In this document: positions 45,075-53,367 of the stretch, piece after piece
Numbering within the stretch: the first letter of the stretch is position 1
How the letters are laid out: every line of letters starts with the position of its first letter
Origin: Rhizobium acidisoli
GTDB lineage: Bacteria > Pseudomonadota > Alphaproteobacteria > Rhizobiales > Rhizobiaceae
DNA: 64,000 nt
Reading direction: 5' to 3'
Assembly (NCBI RefSeq): GCF_002531755.2
Contig: NZ_CP034999.1
Coordinates: forward strand, 124,001-188,000
Made by a program: the position numbers and the translations under genes
Notes under the pieces: generated by a model
Databases searched by the model: none
What the model was told of the DNA's origin: nothing
What the model saw: only the letters and a program-made list of their open reading frames with translations

Positions 45075-45102
45075 TTTACTATTTTATTCTAGTTAGTATA
45101 AT
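45075..45102 (+). promoter_or_regulatory. Sigma-70-type promoter of traCDG
   Basis: TTTACT (45075) and TATAAT (45097) are separated by 16 bases and lie 37 bases before the traC ATG. Confidence 0.6.
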
Positions 45103-45138
45103 CGCACCTTCGACATCAAAGCAGAAAAGGAACCAGGA

Positions 45139-45426
45139 ATGGCGACAAAATCATCGATTTCCGATCTCGACGCCCAGATCGAAAAGCTGCGCGAACGCAA
45201 ACGATTGTTGATAGTTAAATCGGCCGAGCGGTTTGCCCGCGCCGCGACCAGAACCGGGCTGGCGGAGATGGAGATCGCCGACGAGGAGGTCGATCGGATC
45301 ATCGAGGAAATCGCCGCGCGATTTCGGAAGGGGGAAAGGAAAGGCGCCGCTGGCCCCACTCCTCAAACGCGTCGACCAGCAGATAGCGGCGCTGGAGCGC
45401 AGGGGCAGGTTCCAAATGACGGCTGA
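45139..45426 (+). CDS. traC: TraC conjugal transfer protein
   Basis: The 95-residue protein begins with a coiled-coil stretch ([20 protein letters not shown]) typical of TraC of Ti-type plasmids and then has an acidic middle. It acts at the relaxosome. GAACCAGGA precedes the ATG. It overlaps traD by 11 bases. Confidence 0.85.
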   Translation: MATKSSISDLDAQIEKLRERKRLLIVKSAERFARAATRTGLAEMEIADEEVDRIIEEIAARFRKGERKGAAGPTPQTRRPADSGAGAQGQVPNDG

Positions 45427-45655
45427 CCGCAAGCGCGACACGCGCGAAAAGATCCTGCTCGGCGGGATCGTCGTCAAAGCCGGGCTATCGAAGGCGGATC
45501 GGGCGTTCCTGCTCGGCGGCCTCATAGAAATGGCAAGGCTCGTCCCAGGCTCCATCGAGCATCGGCGGCTGCGCGATATCGGCGAAGAGGCTTTCAAGGT
45601 CCCCTCGCTGAGGAACGGTTCATCGCATCTCGAGGAGAAAGTAAGATGGGCCTAA
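45416..45655 (+). CDS. traD: TraD conjugal transfer protein
   Basis: The ATG at 45416 gives a 79-residue protein ([20 protein letters not shown], then [20 protein letters not shown]) that matches TraD of Ti-type plasmids. It overlaps both neighbours, traC and traG, so the three are translationally coupled. It is an accessory relaxosome protein. Confidence 0.85.
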   Translation: MTADRKRDTREKILLGGIVVKAGLSKADRAFLLGGLIEMARLVPGSIEHRRLRDIGEEAFKVPSLRNGSSHLEEKVRWA

Positions 45656-47565
45656 GAGGGAAACCGCATCCGAGCCTGTTACTCGTTTTGGTACCGATCG
45701 CCGTCACCACGATCACAATCTACATTGTTGGCTGGCGATGGCCGGGACTCGCCGCCGGCATGTCCGGGAAGATAGAACACTGGTTCCTGCGCGCAGCACC
45801 TGTGCCGCCTCTACTGTTCGGACCTCTTGCCGGACTTCTGACAGTTTGGGCCTTGCCGCTGCATCGGCGAAGGCCGGTCGCCATGGCAAGCCTTTTGTGT
45901 TTTCTCGGTGTTGCCGCGTTCTATGCGCTGCGCGAATTCGGCCGGCTTGCACCTGCTGTCCAGGCCGAAGTGATCACATGGGATCGAGCGCTGTCCTATC
46001 TTGATATGGTCGCAGTCATCGCCGCCGTCGCCGGCTTCATGGCAGTGGCGATGTCGGCCCGCATCTCCGTCGTCGTCCCAGATGAAATAAAACGTGCCCG
46101 GCGTGGAATATTTGGAGATGCCGATTGGCTGCCCATGACGGCAGCAGGAAAACTGTTTCCGCCGGAAGGGGAAATCGTCGTCGGTGAGCGCTATCGGGTC
46201 GACAAGGAAATCGTCCATGCGCTTCCCTTCGATGCAAACGATCGTAGCACCTGGGGACAGGGCGGGAAGGCGCCATTGCTCACCTACAGACAGGACTTCG
46301 ATTCCACCCATATGCTGTTTTTCGCGGGATCGGGCGGATACAAGACCACCAGCAACGTCGTCCCGACGGCGCTGCGCTATAGCGGGCCGTTGATCTGCCT
46401 CGATCCCTCCACCGAGGTCGCACCAATGGTGGCCGAACACCGAGCCCGCGCCCTCAAGCGCGAGGTCATGGTGCTCGATCCGACGAACCCGATCATGGGC
46501 TTCAACGTGCTCGACGGGATCGAAGCATCCAAGCAAAAGGAAGAGGACATCGTCGGCATTGCCCATATGCTGCTGTCGGAAAGCCTTCGCTTCGAAAGCT
46601 CGACGGGATCCTACTTCCAGAACCAGGCGCACAACCTCCTGACCGGTCTGCTCGCCCATGTGATGCTCTCGCCCGAATATGAGGGCCGGCGAAGCTTGCG
46701 CAGTCTCCGCCAGATCGTTTCCGAACCGGAGCCCTCGGTGCTCGCTATGCTGCGCGACATTCAGGAGCATTCCGGTTCGGCCTTCATCCGCGAAACGCTC
46801 GGCGTCTTCACCAACATGACGGAGCAGACGTTTTCGGGCGTCTATTCCACAGCATCGAAGGATACCCAGTGGCTGTCGCTCGACAGCTATGCCGCGCTCG
46901 TCTGCGGCAATGCCTTCAAATCGAGTGATATCGTTTCGGGCAAGAAGGACGTCTTCCTCAACATCTCCGCATCGATCCTGCGCTCCTATCCGGGCATCGC
47001 TCGTGTGATCATCGGCTCGCTCATCAACGCCATGGTGCAGGCCGACGGCGCCTTCCAGCGCCGGGCGCTGTTCATGCTCGATGAGGTCGATCTTCTTGGC
47101 TACATGAGGGTGCTCGAGGAGGCGCGCGACCGCGGCCGCAAGTACGGCATCTCGATGATGTTGATGTACCAGTCGGTCGGGCAGTTGGAGCGGCATTTCG
47201 GGAAGGATGGCGCGACGTCATGGATCGATGGCTGCGCTTTCGCCTCCTACGCAGCGATCAAGGCGCTCGACACGGCGCGCAACGTCTCTGCGCAATGTGG
47301 CGAGATGACGGTGGAGGTGAAGGGCAGTTCCCGCAACATCGGCTGGGACACGAAGAACAATGCATCCAGGAGATCCGAGAACGTCAACTTGCAGCGCCGG
47401 CCGCTGATCATGCCGCACGAGATCACCCAGTCGATGAGGAAGGACGAGCAGATCATCATCGTCCAGGGGCATAGTCCGATCCGCTGCGGCCGGGCGATCT
47501 ACTTCCGGCGAAAGGAGATGGATCAGGCAGCGAAGGTCAATCGTTTCGTCAAACCGGTGCTATGA
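45646..47565 (+). CDS. traG: TraG type IV coupling protein
   Basis: The 639-residue protein has N-terminal membrane segments and Walker A GSGGYKTT. Walker B is [14 protein letters not shown]. This is the VirD4/TraG pattern. It couples the relaxosome to the mating channel and pumps DNA with ATP. Length is normal. The virB genes further right supply the channel. Confidence 0.95.
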   Translation: MGLRGKPHPSLLLVLVPIAVTTITIYIVGWRWPGLAAGMSGKIEHWFLRAAPVPPLLFGPLAGLLTVWALPLHRRRPVAMASLLCFLGVAAFYALREFGRLAPAVQAEVITWDRALSYLDMVAVIAAVAGFMAVAMSARISVVVPDEIKRARRGIFGDADWLPMTAAGKLFPPEGEIVVGERYRVDKEIVHALPFDANDRSTWGQGGKAPLLTYRQDFDSTHMLFFAGSGGYKTTSNVVPTALRYSGPLICLDPSTEVAPMVAEHRARALKREVMVLDPTNPIMGFNVLDGIEASKQKEEDIVGIAHMLLSESLRFESSTGSYFQNQAHNLLTGLLAHVMLSPEYEGRRSLRSLRQIVSEPEPSVLAMLRDIQEHSGSAFIRETLGVFTNMTEQTFSGVYSTASKDTQWLSLDSYAALVCGNAFKSSDIVSGKKDVFLNISASILRSYPGIARVIIGSLINAMVQADGAFQRRALFMLDEVDLLGYMRVLEEARDRGRKYGISMMLMYQSVGQLERHFGKDGATSWIDGCAFASYAAIKALDTARNVSAQCGEMTVEVKGSSRNIGWDTKNNASRRSENVNLQRRPLIMPHEITQSMRKDEQIIIVQGHSPIRCGRAIYFRRKEMDQAAKVNRFVKPVL

Positions 47566-47573
47566 TCGTGGTT

Positions 47574-47843
47574 TTATGAGCGGCCCACCTCGTCCTCGCC
47601 GGCATAGGCGTCGACGGTGTTTTCGAGTTCGGCAAAAAGCTCGTCGGGCATCGTTTCGATAGTGCCGACGGTGCGTCGGTCTGCCTGCCTGATCAGTTGC
47701 TGATAATCTTCGATATTGAGGAGAACCAGCCGGGGTTTGTTCCGCTGGGTGATCGTCACCGGATGACGCAGCGCCTCGGCGATGATGTCGCCGGATTTAC
47801 GTGAGAGGTCACTGGTTGAATACGTCCCGCTTGGCTTCGGCAT
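47574..47843 (-). CDS. Phd/YefM-type antitoxin without a toxin gene beside it
   Basis: The 89-residue protein (YSTSDLSRKSGDIIAEALRH, then PVTITQRNKPRLVLLN) is a Phd/YefM antitoxin. The ATG at 47843 was chosen since the family starts there. It faces the end of traG 8 bases away, so no toxin gene follows. It may act as a repressor or as an anti-addiction factor. Confidence 0.75.
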   Translation of the reverse strand: MPKPSGTYSTSDLSRKSGDIIAEALRHPVTITQRNKPRLVLLNIEDYQQLIRQADRRTVGTIETMPDELFAELENTVDAYAGEDEVGRS

Positions 47844-47953
47844 ATGGGCTTCCTTGTTGCTATCGCTGGGATTTACAGCGCTTACAACATTACTGCGATT
47901 GTTGTGAAACTTCGCAGCCGTCCTTCCTCGGCTCACTTGAGGGCCATCGGCAA

Positions 47954-47984
47954 CTGAGAGGCAACCTCGTCTGTCGCCTCTCAG
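47954..47984. terminator. Perfect hairpin between the antitoxin gene and the 160-residue protein gene
   Basis: CTGAGAGGC and GCCTCTCAG form a 9-bp stem around 13 bases. It lies just after the stop of the minus-strand gene at 48002 and may end its transcript, although no T-run follows. Confidence 0.4.
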
Positions 47985-48001
47985 TATGTGAGATGGTGCT
48001 G

Positions 48002-48484
48002 CTACCACCATGACCAAACGGCGCGCCCCGCATAGACCGGGATGCGAGTTGCCAACGTGATATCCTTGATGATCGGCGCCAGCGAGCCGAGTTCGTCCGC
48101 AATCAGCGCAACGAGCTCAGGATAGTTGATATCGACGCCAGTGTCGTCGGCAGCCCAAGCGGTCATCCAATCGCCGCCGTTGACGCGGAATTCACGCGTG
48201 TCGTAATCAAATTCGAGTTCGTCCAGCAGATTGATAGTGAAGCGCCCGAAAATCTCGATCTCGCCCTCCAGCTGATATTCGGCGAATTCATCCTCCCCGA
48301 TGAGAACACTTCGTTCCAATTCCATGATGACGCGGATCCGATCGATTGCCGCGTCGAGCCCCTCAACCAGGCGATCGTGAAGCTCTCGCGAAAAATCGCT
48401 GTCGCAGCCGAAGCGGTTTGCCAGGACGACGAGCCGGAAGCCGGCAAGCTTGGTGTAGAGCATGAGGTTCTGATCGGTTGTCAC
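48002..48484 (-). CDS. Uncharacterised 160-residue leading-region protein
   Basis: I chose the GTG at 48484 because AAGGAG precedes it. The acidic protein (VVLANRFGCDSDFSRELHDR, then FGRFTINLLDELEFDYDTRE) has no domain I can name. A long inverted repeat lies 57 bases upstream of the start. Its place in the leading region beside DUF736 and other plasmid genes suggests a role in establishment after transfer. Confidence 0.6.
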   Translation of the reverse strand: MTTDQNLMLYTKLAGFRLVVLANRFGCDSDFSRELHDRLVEGLDAAIDRIRVIMELERSVLIGEDEFAEYQLEGEIEIFGRFTINLLDELEFDYDTREFRVNGGDWMTAWAADDTGVDINYPELVALIADELGSLAPIIKDITLATRIPVYAGRAVWSWW

Positions 48485-48540
48485 AATGTGATCTCCTTCA
48501 TCTTGATGACGGAGTTCGGCCACTCTGTTGCAAAGAGGGG

Positions 48541-48641
48541 TCAAGGACCGCGGAACGCGGCTCGCAAGCGGGGGAACCGATTTTTCCAGAGCGCAGTGAA
48601 ACGCAGCAGCGGAAAAATTGGGGGAGACGCGCCGTCCTTGA
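48541..48641. repeat. Long imperfect inverted repeat A (leading region)
   Basis: TCAAGGAC (48541) pairs with GTCCTTGA (48634-48641), and CCGATTTTTCC (48577) with GGAAAAATTGG (48611), leaving an inner loop of about 23 bases. It shares sequence with repeat B at 49584. It lies 57 bases before the minus-strand start at 48484. Confidence 0.75.
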
Positions 48642-48987
48642 CGCCGGATTTGCTGGAGTAAAATTGGACGTCAGAGAGAGAAGAGACCCGCGGACCCGAA
48701 GGGGACGCGACCGTTTCCGGCGTGAGCCGGCAGCAGGTGTCGAGGATAGAACCCCGCCCTGCGGCTGGGCAATTCGCTCACGTCATTCCGCGAGAGGGGG
48801 CGTGACCGGAGGCGCAGACGGTGTTCGGGCTCCGTGAGCGGAGCGAATAGCACCCGGCCGGCGATTGGCCGGCTCGCCCAAATCCATGATCTTCGGCTTC
48901 GACGATCATCACAAAAATGAATCGGTGTGGGCCGATCGATTCATAAGTGTCGTTAGACGCAAAAGCTGGAAGAGGCGACTCTCCGTC
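48642..48987. other. Intergenic region without a recognisable gene
   Basis: GC-rich sequence with no supported gene. Confidence 0.35.
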
Positions 48988-49293
48988 ATGCTCACTCAAC
49001 CCTATCAGCTCTACATCGAACGCACGGACGCGACGAAAAACATGGCGCGCTTCTACGCGCTCGCAATCGAACCGACGTTGTTCGGTACACCTTGCCTGAC
49101 GCGGCGATGGGGACGCATCGGAACGATCGGACAAGCCATGGTGCATCACTTCGACAGAGAGGAGGATGCAGTCCGTATGTTCCTCGAACTTCTCCGATCA
49201 AAACGGGCGCGCGGCTATAGGCCGAACACAAATGCCGGACGGGAACCCATGGTCCGGGCTGTCCGCGGAAGTCTTCCTGGTCCTTGCCGGTGA
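48988..49293 (+). CDS. WGR-domain protein
   Basis: The 101-residue protein is a WGR domain: YQLYIERTDATKNMARFYAL, then RRWGRIGTIGQAMVHHFDRE. WGR domains bind nucleic acid ends or other ligands in PARP-type proteins; as single-domain proteins they are common on rhizobial plasmids. The ATG at 48988 is where the family starts. Confidence 0.75.
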   Translation: MLTQPYQLYIERTDATKNMARFYALAIEPTLFGTPCLTRRWGRIGTIGQAMVHHFDREEDAVRMFLELLRSKRARGYRPNTNAGREPMVRAVRGSLPGPCR

Positions 49294-49357
49294 TTATCGG
49301 AGTGAAGCGCAGCTTCGGGTCGACGCGCCGGCCCAGGCGAGGAGGCAAACGCCGCCC

Positions 49358-49525
49358 TCAGAAGGGTGGCGCGGCGTCGATGGCGCCCTCCTGCTCGGCG
49401 ATCGCTACCCTCAGTTCGGCCCGAGCGATCTCCAGCTCCGCTTCGATCTGGCGGCGCTCAGCCGGATCGGCGTTCCTGAGCTCGGCCCGCAGTTCCTCAA
49501 CCTGAATTTCGAGTGCAATCGTCAT
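49358..49525 (-). CDS. 55-residue coiled-coil miniprotein
   Basis: The frame starts with AGGAG some nine bases upstream of the ATG at 49525 (another ATG lies at 49534). It encodes MTIALEIQVEELRAELRNAD, then PAERRQIEAELEIARAELRV and AIAEQEGAIDAAPPF, and ends at a TGA at 49358-49360. It is almost entirely one amphipathic helix with heptad-like L/A/I spacing. The function is unknown. A long inverted repeat (49584-49691) lies just upstream, as with its neighbours. It is shorter than many gene finders allow. Confidence 0.65.
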   Translation of the reverse strand: MTIALEIQVEELRAELRNADPAERRQIEAELEIARAELRVAIAEQEGAIDAAPPF

Positions 49526-49583
49526 CGTCGTCATCTCCTGAAATGTGAAAGATGACGCCCGGGGTCGTGAGGATCGGGCCGGG

Positions 49584-49691
49584 TCAAGGATCGCGTCAGC
49601 GACCGGCGGAGCCGGCGAGCGGAGGAACCGATTTTCTGACGGTGCCCTTCAGGGCGCCGGCTGAAAATTGGAGGGGCCGCGAAGTCCTTGA
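49584..49691. repeat. Long imperfect inverted repeat B (leading region)
   Basis: TCAAGGA (49584) pairs with TCCTTGA (49685-49691), and AACCGATTTTC (49625) with GAAAATTGG (49663), with a GC-rich inner hairpin. It is a relative of repeat A at 48541. It lies 59 bases before the start of the 55-residue gene on the minus strand. Confidence 0.75.
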
Positions 49692-49767
49692 GGCGGCACG
49701 AGCCTCACGGCAGACTTCAAGTATCTGAGCAGACAGGGTCCTTGGTCTCGCGTGGCACGACAGGAGG

Positions 49768-49798
49768 ATTGAAAGCGGGCTCGATGCCCGCTTTCAAT
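49768..49798. terminator. Perfect 13-bp hairpin
   Basis: ATTGAAAGCGGGC and GCCCGCTTTCAAT form a perfect stem around TCGAT. It lies 73 bases after the stop of the DUF736 gene and probably ends that minus-strand transcript. Confidence 0.6.
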
Positions 49799-49870
49799 CC
49801 CGCTATTGCGCGCAAAACTTGAGATACGGCGAAGCCGGCCCCGATTGCTCGGGGCCGCTCGCTTTGTTCT

Positions 49871-50194
49871 TCAGTTCGGGCTGTTCCAGAGGATCACCTT
49901 CTTGCTCGGATCGCCGCCGGGTGCCGGTGCGAGATTGCCGAAGATCACACCGATCTCGGGGGCCTCAAGCTTCACTGAGAGGTATTCCTCGCCGGTCTGC
50001 CGCGCGATGCGGTTCCAGGCGGCGCCGATCTCGAAGCCCGTCTTGCGGTGGATGACGCGGTAGTCGGGCGCTTCTTCGCTTGCCTTGCTGGCATTTGGGA
50101 CGATGGCGATCGGGGCGTTGACCCGGATCGTGGCGAAGACGCCTTCGAGGATGCCGTCGGTCTTCTGCGTGAGCGTTGCGATCGTGGTGGCCAT
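49871..50194 (-). CDS. DUF736 family protein
   Basis: The 107-residue protein (MATTIATLTQKTDGILEGVF, then FATIRVNAPIAIVP and YRVIHRKTGFEIGAAW) is a DUF736 protein, very common on proteobacterial plasmids and integrative elements. The start has AAGGAGA before it. The function is not established; it is often near ParB-, DUF2493- and ArdC-type genes in leading regions. A long inverted repeat lies 80 bases upstream. Confidence 0.9.
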   Translation of the reverse strand: MATTIATLTQKTDGILEGVFATIRVNAPIAIVPNASKASEEAPDYRVIHRKTGFEIGAAWNRIARQTGEEYLSVKLEAPEIGVIFGNLAPAPGGDPSKKVILWNSPN

Positions 50195-50275
50195 GGTTGT
50201 TGTCTCCTTCGGTTGCTCGGGACCATTCCCGATGGCGCACGAAGAGACGGCCGACCTGCTGCGGTCAGCTCGCCT

Positions 50276-50342
50276 GAAAATTTTGCAAAATTCTATTTTC
50301 CACCAGGACAAACGAACCGAAATCGAATTTTGCAAAAATTTC
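50276..50342. repeat. Long inverted repeat C with embedded palindromes, upstream of DUF736
   Basis: The left arm (50276-50300) and right arm (50319-50342) are inverted copies of each other, 17 of 18 identical over the core, around an 18-base loop. Each arm contains AATTTTGCAAAA, and the left one is a perfect palindrome AATTTTGCAAAATT. It can act either as a hairpin or as a pair of operators. Confidence 0.75.
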
Positions 50343-50800
50343 GGGCGAGTCTTACCCCTTCAGGGGTTGGCCGCAAAAGCAGGCGGTCGTCTATACGAGC
50401 GACATAAAACGGGAATGGTTCGGGGCAATCGAAGGCTGCGACAAACCATCATGGCCCCCCGGTCCAAGCACTGGGGGATATTGACCGCGCACTCCACGGA
50501 CGCTTCGCCCGCATGTCGATCAACATAATACCCTCGCCCGCTCCCGGCTGCGGCAGGCTGTGAGCACCTCGATAGCATTTCTGCTGATCGGCGAGGTCGC
50601 CGCAGCACCGCATTGCCGTCTGCAGACGCTCCAATCCCGGGTGAAGCTGTTCACGCGGGCGTCGAATGAGTGATCTTCCCCAAACGTGCCCGCTCCCAAG
50701 CACCTGAGCCGCCGATGGGTCGCCAGGTACATCGCCATTGGCAAACACGCAACCGGAACGGTCTGAGCCGGCTTCATCCGCGGAGCCAAGCTCGGTGAGA
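50343..50800. other. Intergenic region without a recognisable gene
   Basis: No supported gene between repeat C and the toxin gene. Confidence 0.4.
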
Positions 50801-51199
50801 TCACCAGGCAACAGGATCGGAGCAAGTCACAAACGGAATGCCATAAAGCGCGACATTTTGATCGTCCGAAACCAAATACGCTCCCTCCGCCACGGCTTGC
50901 GCCATGAGCAGATGATCGAAAGGATCGCGGTGATGAAGTGGAAGAGCAGCGAGAACGATAAGATGCGCGTCCGAGATATCCAGCCGGTCGAAACCTTGAT
51001 CCGGCAAAATCGCAACAATCTCTTCGATATCGGCATCAAGTTTGCCGATGCGCAGCTTCACAGTGATTTCCCAAAGGGAGACAGCACTGACGAGGACATC
51101 ATTCTCGGGATCGCCGATAAGGCGACGCGCATGGTTCCCTAGCTTCTCGTCGTCGTTCAGCCACCACAGCAAGGCATGTGTATCGAGCAGCAGCCTCAC
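50801..51199 (-). CDS. PIN-domain toxin (VapC-like)
   Basis: The 132-residue protein has the PIN acidic residues in LLLDTHALLWWL, VSAVSLWEITVK and HRDPFDHLL with a closing LVSDD. PIN toxins cleave RNA. It overlaps the upstream antitoxin gene by 4 bases. Confidence 0.9.
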   Translation of the reverse strand: MRLLLDTHALLWWLNDDEKLGNHARRLIGDPENDVLVSAVSLWEITVKLRIGKLDADIEEIVAILPDQGFDRLDISDAHLIVLAALPLHHRDPFDHLLMAQAVAEGAYLVSDDQNVALYGIPFVTCSDPVAW

Positions 51200-51462
51200 G
51201 TCCCGTCTTCCATGGACTTCAGAACATCCGCCGGCAGACCATCGAAGTCATCGGCAACTTTGATCTTTCCGCGCAACGCGCCTGGTTTCCGCATGACGAC
51301 GCCGGCTGACGGCGGGCCGATTTCGGCGACAACCTTGTGATGCGACGTCAGGACGAACCGCTGGCCGTCTTCGACCTGCTTGAGGAAAGACGTCAGGTTG
51401 CCGCGAAATTCCCGCACGCCGACACGGCGGGGAGATGGTATCTGCTGCCGAGATTGGGTCAT
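51196..51462 (-). CDS. Phd/YefM-type antitoxin of the PIN toxin
   Basis: The 88-residue protein (VGVREFRGNLTSFLKQVEDG, then QRFVLTSHHKVVAEI) is a Phd-type antitoxin. The ATG at 51462 follows the most likely ribosome-binding site (AACGGAG). It represses its own operon and neutralises the toxin, so the pair stabilises the plasmid. Confidence 0.85.
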   Translation of the reverse strand: MTQSRQQIPSPRRVGVREFRGNLTSFLKQVEDGQRFVLTSHHKVVAEIGPPSAGVVMRKPGALRGKIKVADDFDGLPADVLKSMEDGT

Positions 51463-51546
51463 GGCGAAGCTCCGTTTCAACGGCAAATGTGTACACAATT
51501 TTTACGAAATGCAAGCATCTCCTTCAGCCGTATGGACAGATGGCGC

Positions 51547-52475
51547 TTACGCGCCATCTCCCGCCGCTTGCCAAACGGAGATGCCAAGTCGGCGGGCCTT
51601 GTCGGCCAGATTGCCGGGGAAGATGACGACGCCAGCCGGCATGACCGAGAGCATGTCGTCATTTGCGGCGGAACGGTGCGGCCTTGGCGTGCTTCGTCCA
51701 GTTCGGCTTGAAGGCGATCTGTATCACCTTGCGCGCTTCTGCCCAGCAGGCAGCGATACGTTCGGCGCCCTTCGGCGAGCCGCCGTGCAGCAGCACCATG
51801 TCGGGATATTTAGCGAGGGCTTGATCGAGTTTCGCCCAGATTCGTTCGTGATCATTGTAGTCGATGCCGCCGCCGGAGGCGATCTTGGTGCCTGCCGGGA
51901 TCAGCACTTCGGTCTCGGCGCGCCGGCGGGCGGATAGAAAGTCTCTGGAGTCGATCATCGCCGCGGTCATGTTGGCGTGGCTGACCTTGGAGCCCGTCCG
52001 CGGCCGCTATGCCGAGCCGCATTGGCTTCGAAGAGGTCGCCCGCATAGGCGTGCATGAACTCGAAGGCATTGCGGCGCTCAAGCAGCGTGATGCCTTCGG
52101 CAACGAGGCGCTCCAACTCGACACTCTTGACCTCCGAGCCGTCCTGCTCGCGCTGACCGTTGCGTTGGCTATCCTCATTACGCTGAAGCTCAAACGCTGG
52201 ATGCGCTCGCCGGCGCGGTGGAAGAGATTGACCGTCGACCACAGGAGGTCTTCGAGATCGGGCTCCAGGCGGGTATCGCCGAGCATTTCGAATAGAGCAT
52301 CGAACATGGCGGTCAGCGCCGACTGGACGACCGGCTCCTCCGGCAGCGGACGCGGGTCCGGTTCATCCTGGAAGGGGCGATGGCCGTAGATCTGCATCTC
52401 GTAGATGAAACGGTCGGTTGGGGACGAGGCGGGGCGGGGCTCGAAGGCGTCGTCGATGGGAAGACTTAGGTTCAT
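51547..52475 (-). pseudogene. DUF2493 (SLOG-type) protein gene with three frameshifts
   Basis: The N-terminal part (FIYEMQIYGHRPFQDEPDPR, then LEDLLWSTVNLFHRAGERIQR) is in one frame. The middle (VELERLVAEGITLLERRNAF) is in a second, and the DUF2493 core (IPAGTKIASGGGIDYNDHER, then MVLLHGGSPKGAERIAACWA) is in a third. One extra A near 51670 puts the end (NDDMLSVMPAGVVIFPGNLA) in another frame. Intact members are common on rhizobial plasmids next to DUF736 genes. Confidence 0.8.
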
Positions 52476-52583
52476 GATGGTCTCCGTCGGATTTGGGCCG
52501 CGCCTCTCGCGGCCTGACGGCGATCCCTGTCCACGCGGCAGACGGGCCGGAACCGCGGCGCCTGACGCCGCGGCCCAGCGAAG

Positions 52584-52689
52584 CGCCGGGCGGCGGAAGG
52601 AAGGTTTCTTGCTGTGCCAGGAATGGCGGGCCGCACGCGGCCTAAGCCAGGGGAAGAAACCTGAGCGACCCGCTGAAGGCCCGCCCGCC
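52584..52689. repeat. GC-rich inverted repeat D upstream of the DUF2493 gene
   Basis: GGTTTCTT (52603) pairs with AAGAAACC (52654-52661), and GC-rich flanks (GCGCCGGGCGGCGG on the left, CCGCCCGCCGC on the right) are partly complementary. It lies about 110 bases before the minus-strand start at 52475. The sequence differs from repeats A to C but the layout is the same. Confidence 0.5.
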
Positions 52690-52806
52690 GCATGGTAAGG
52701 GTCGCCTCTCGGCAGGCCCGCGGGCGGGCGCCCACCCGTGCGGCGACCGGCAGAGACCGGCCATCCTGTAGGCCCTCACGCCCTCACCTTCCCCGTCCGG
52801 CTCGAT

Positions 52807-53067
52807 CATGCGGGCAGAAAGGCCAGAGCGTTTTCCAGAACGAGCTGCGCCCTGAGATTAGCGATGAGCCGTTCCGGACTGAGCCGGCGCAGATCCTCGT
52901 TGAAGTCGCCGAGCTCCGGGGCAAGCACTAGCGGCAGGATCCCCAGCGCCTGGGCGCGGCAGCTCAATCCCTCGATACGTGCCGGCCGGCCGCATCGGCG
53001 TCAGCTGCGATGTAGAGACGCCGGCAGCCATTGGGCAGTCGGAAGGCGGCAAGGTGATTGGCGGTTC
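52807..53067 (-). pseudogene. C-terminal remnant of a toprim-domain (primase-like) protein
   Basis: HLAAFRLPNGCRRLYIAADA, then DAAGRH, is the end of a toprim domain. A TGA follows, and the last part (LSCRAQALGILPLVLAPELG, then DFNEDLRRLS) continues in another frame to a stop near 52807. The N-terminal part with the primase core is missing. Confidence 0.65.
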
Positions 53068-53102
53068 AGCGCCGGCCGGCTCGAAGGGCTGGGTAGCACG
53101 CG

Positions 53103-53181
53103 ATTAGAACTCACTTTATGCTGGCGCAGCCTCTACATTTTGACGGGCTGACTTCTAATCAACGCACCGTTGACTTCTAAT
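53103..53181. repeat. Three copies of an 11-bp motif, one inverted
   Basis: TGACTTCTAAT occurs at 53149 and 53171, exactly 22 bases apart. An inverted copy with one mismatch (ATTAGAACTCA) is at 53103. The inverted pair can form a hairpin; the direct pair is spaced two helical turns, like operator sites. It lies between the toprim remnant and the DUF1173 gene. Confidence 0.6.
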
Positions 53182-53367
53182 TATCATGATCGTTAATTTT
53201 AATTTTTGGAGGCTGGAATGCACGTTCCTGCCTATGGCGTTGAAATCGGCCCCAGCGGCCGTAACATTTACATACTAACTATTTTGCGCTAGTAAAGTCC
53301 GCGAAGCTCATGCTACGCCTTCCTTTTACGGTTCGATCAGCCTTTGGTCAGGCAAGGGAGGAACGAC

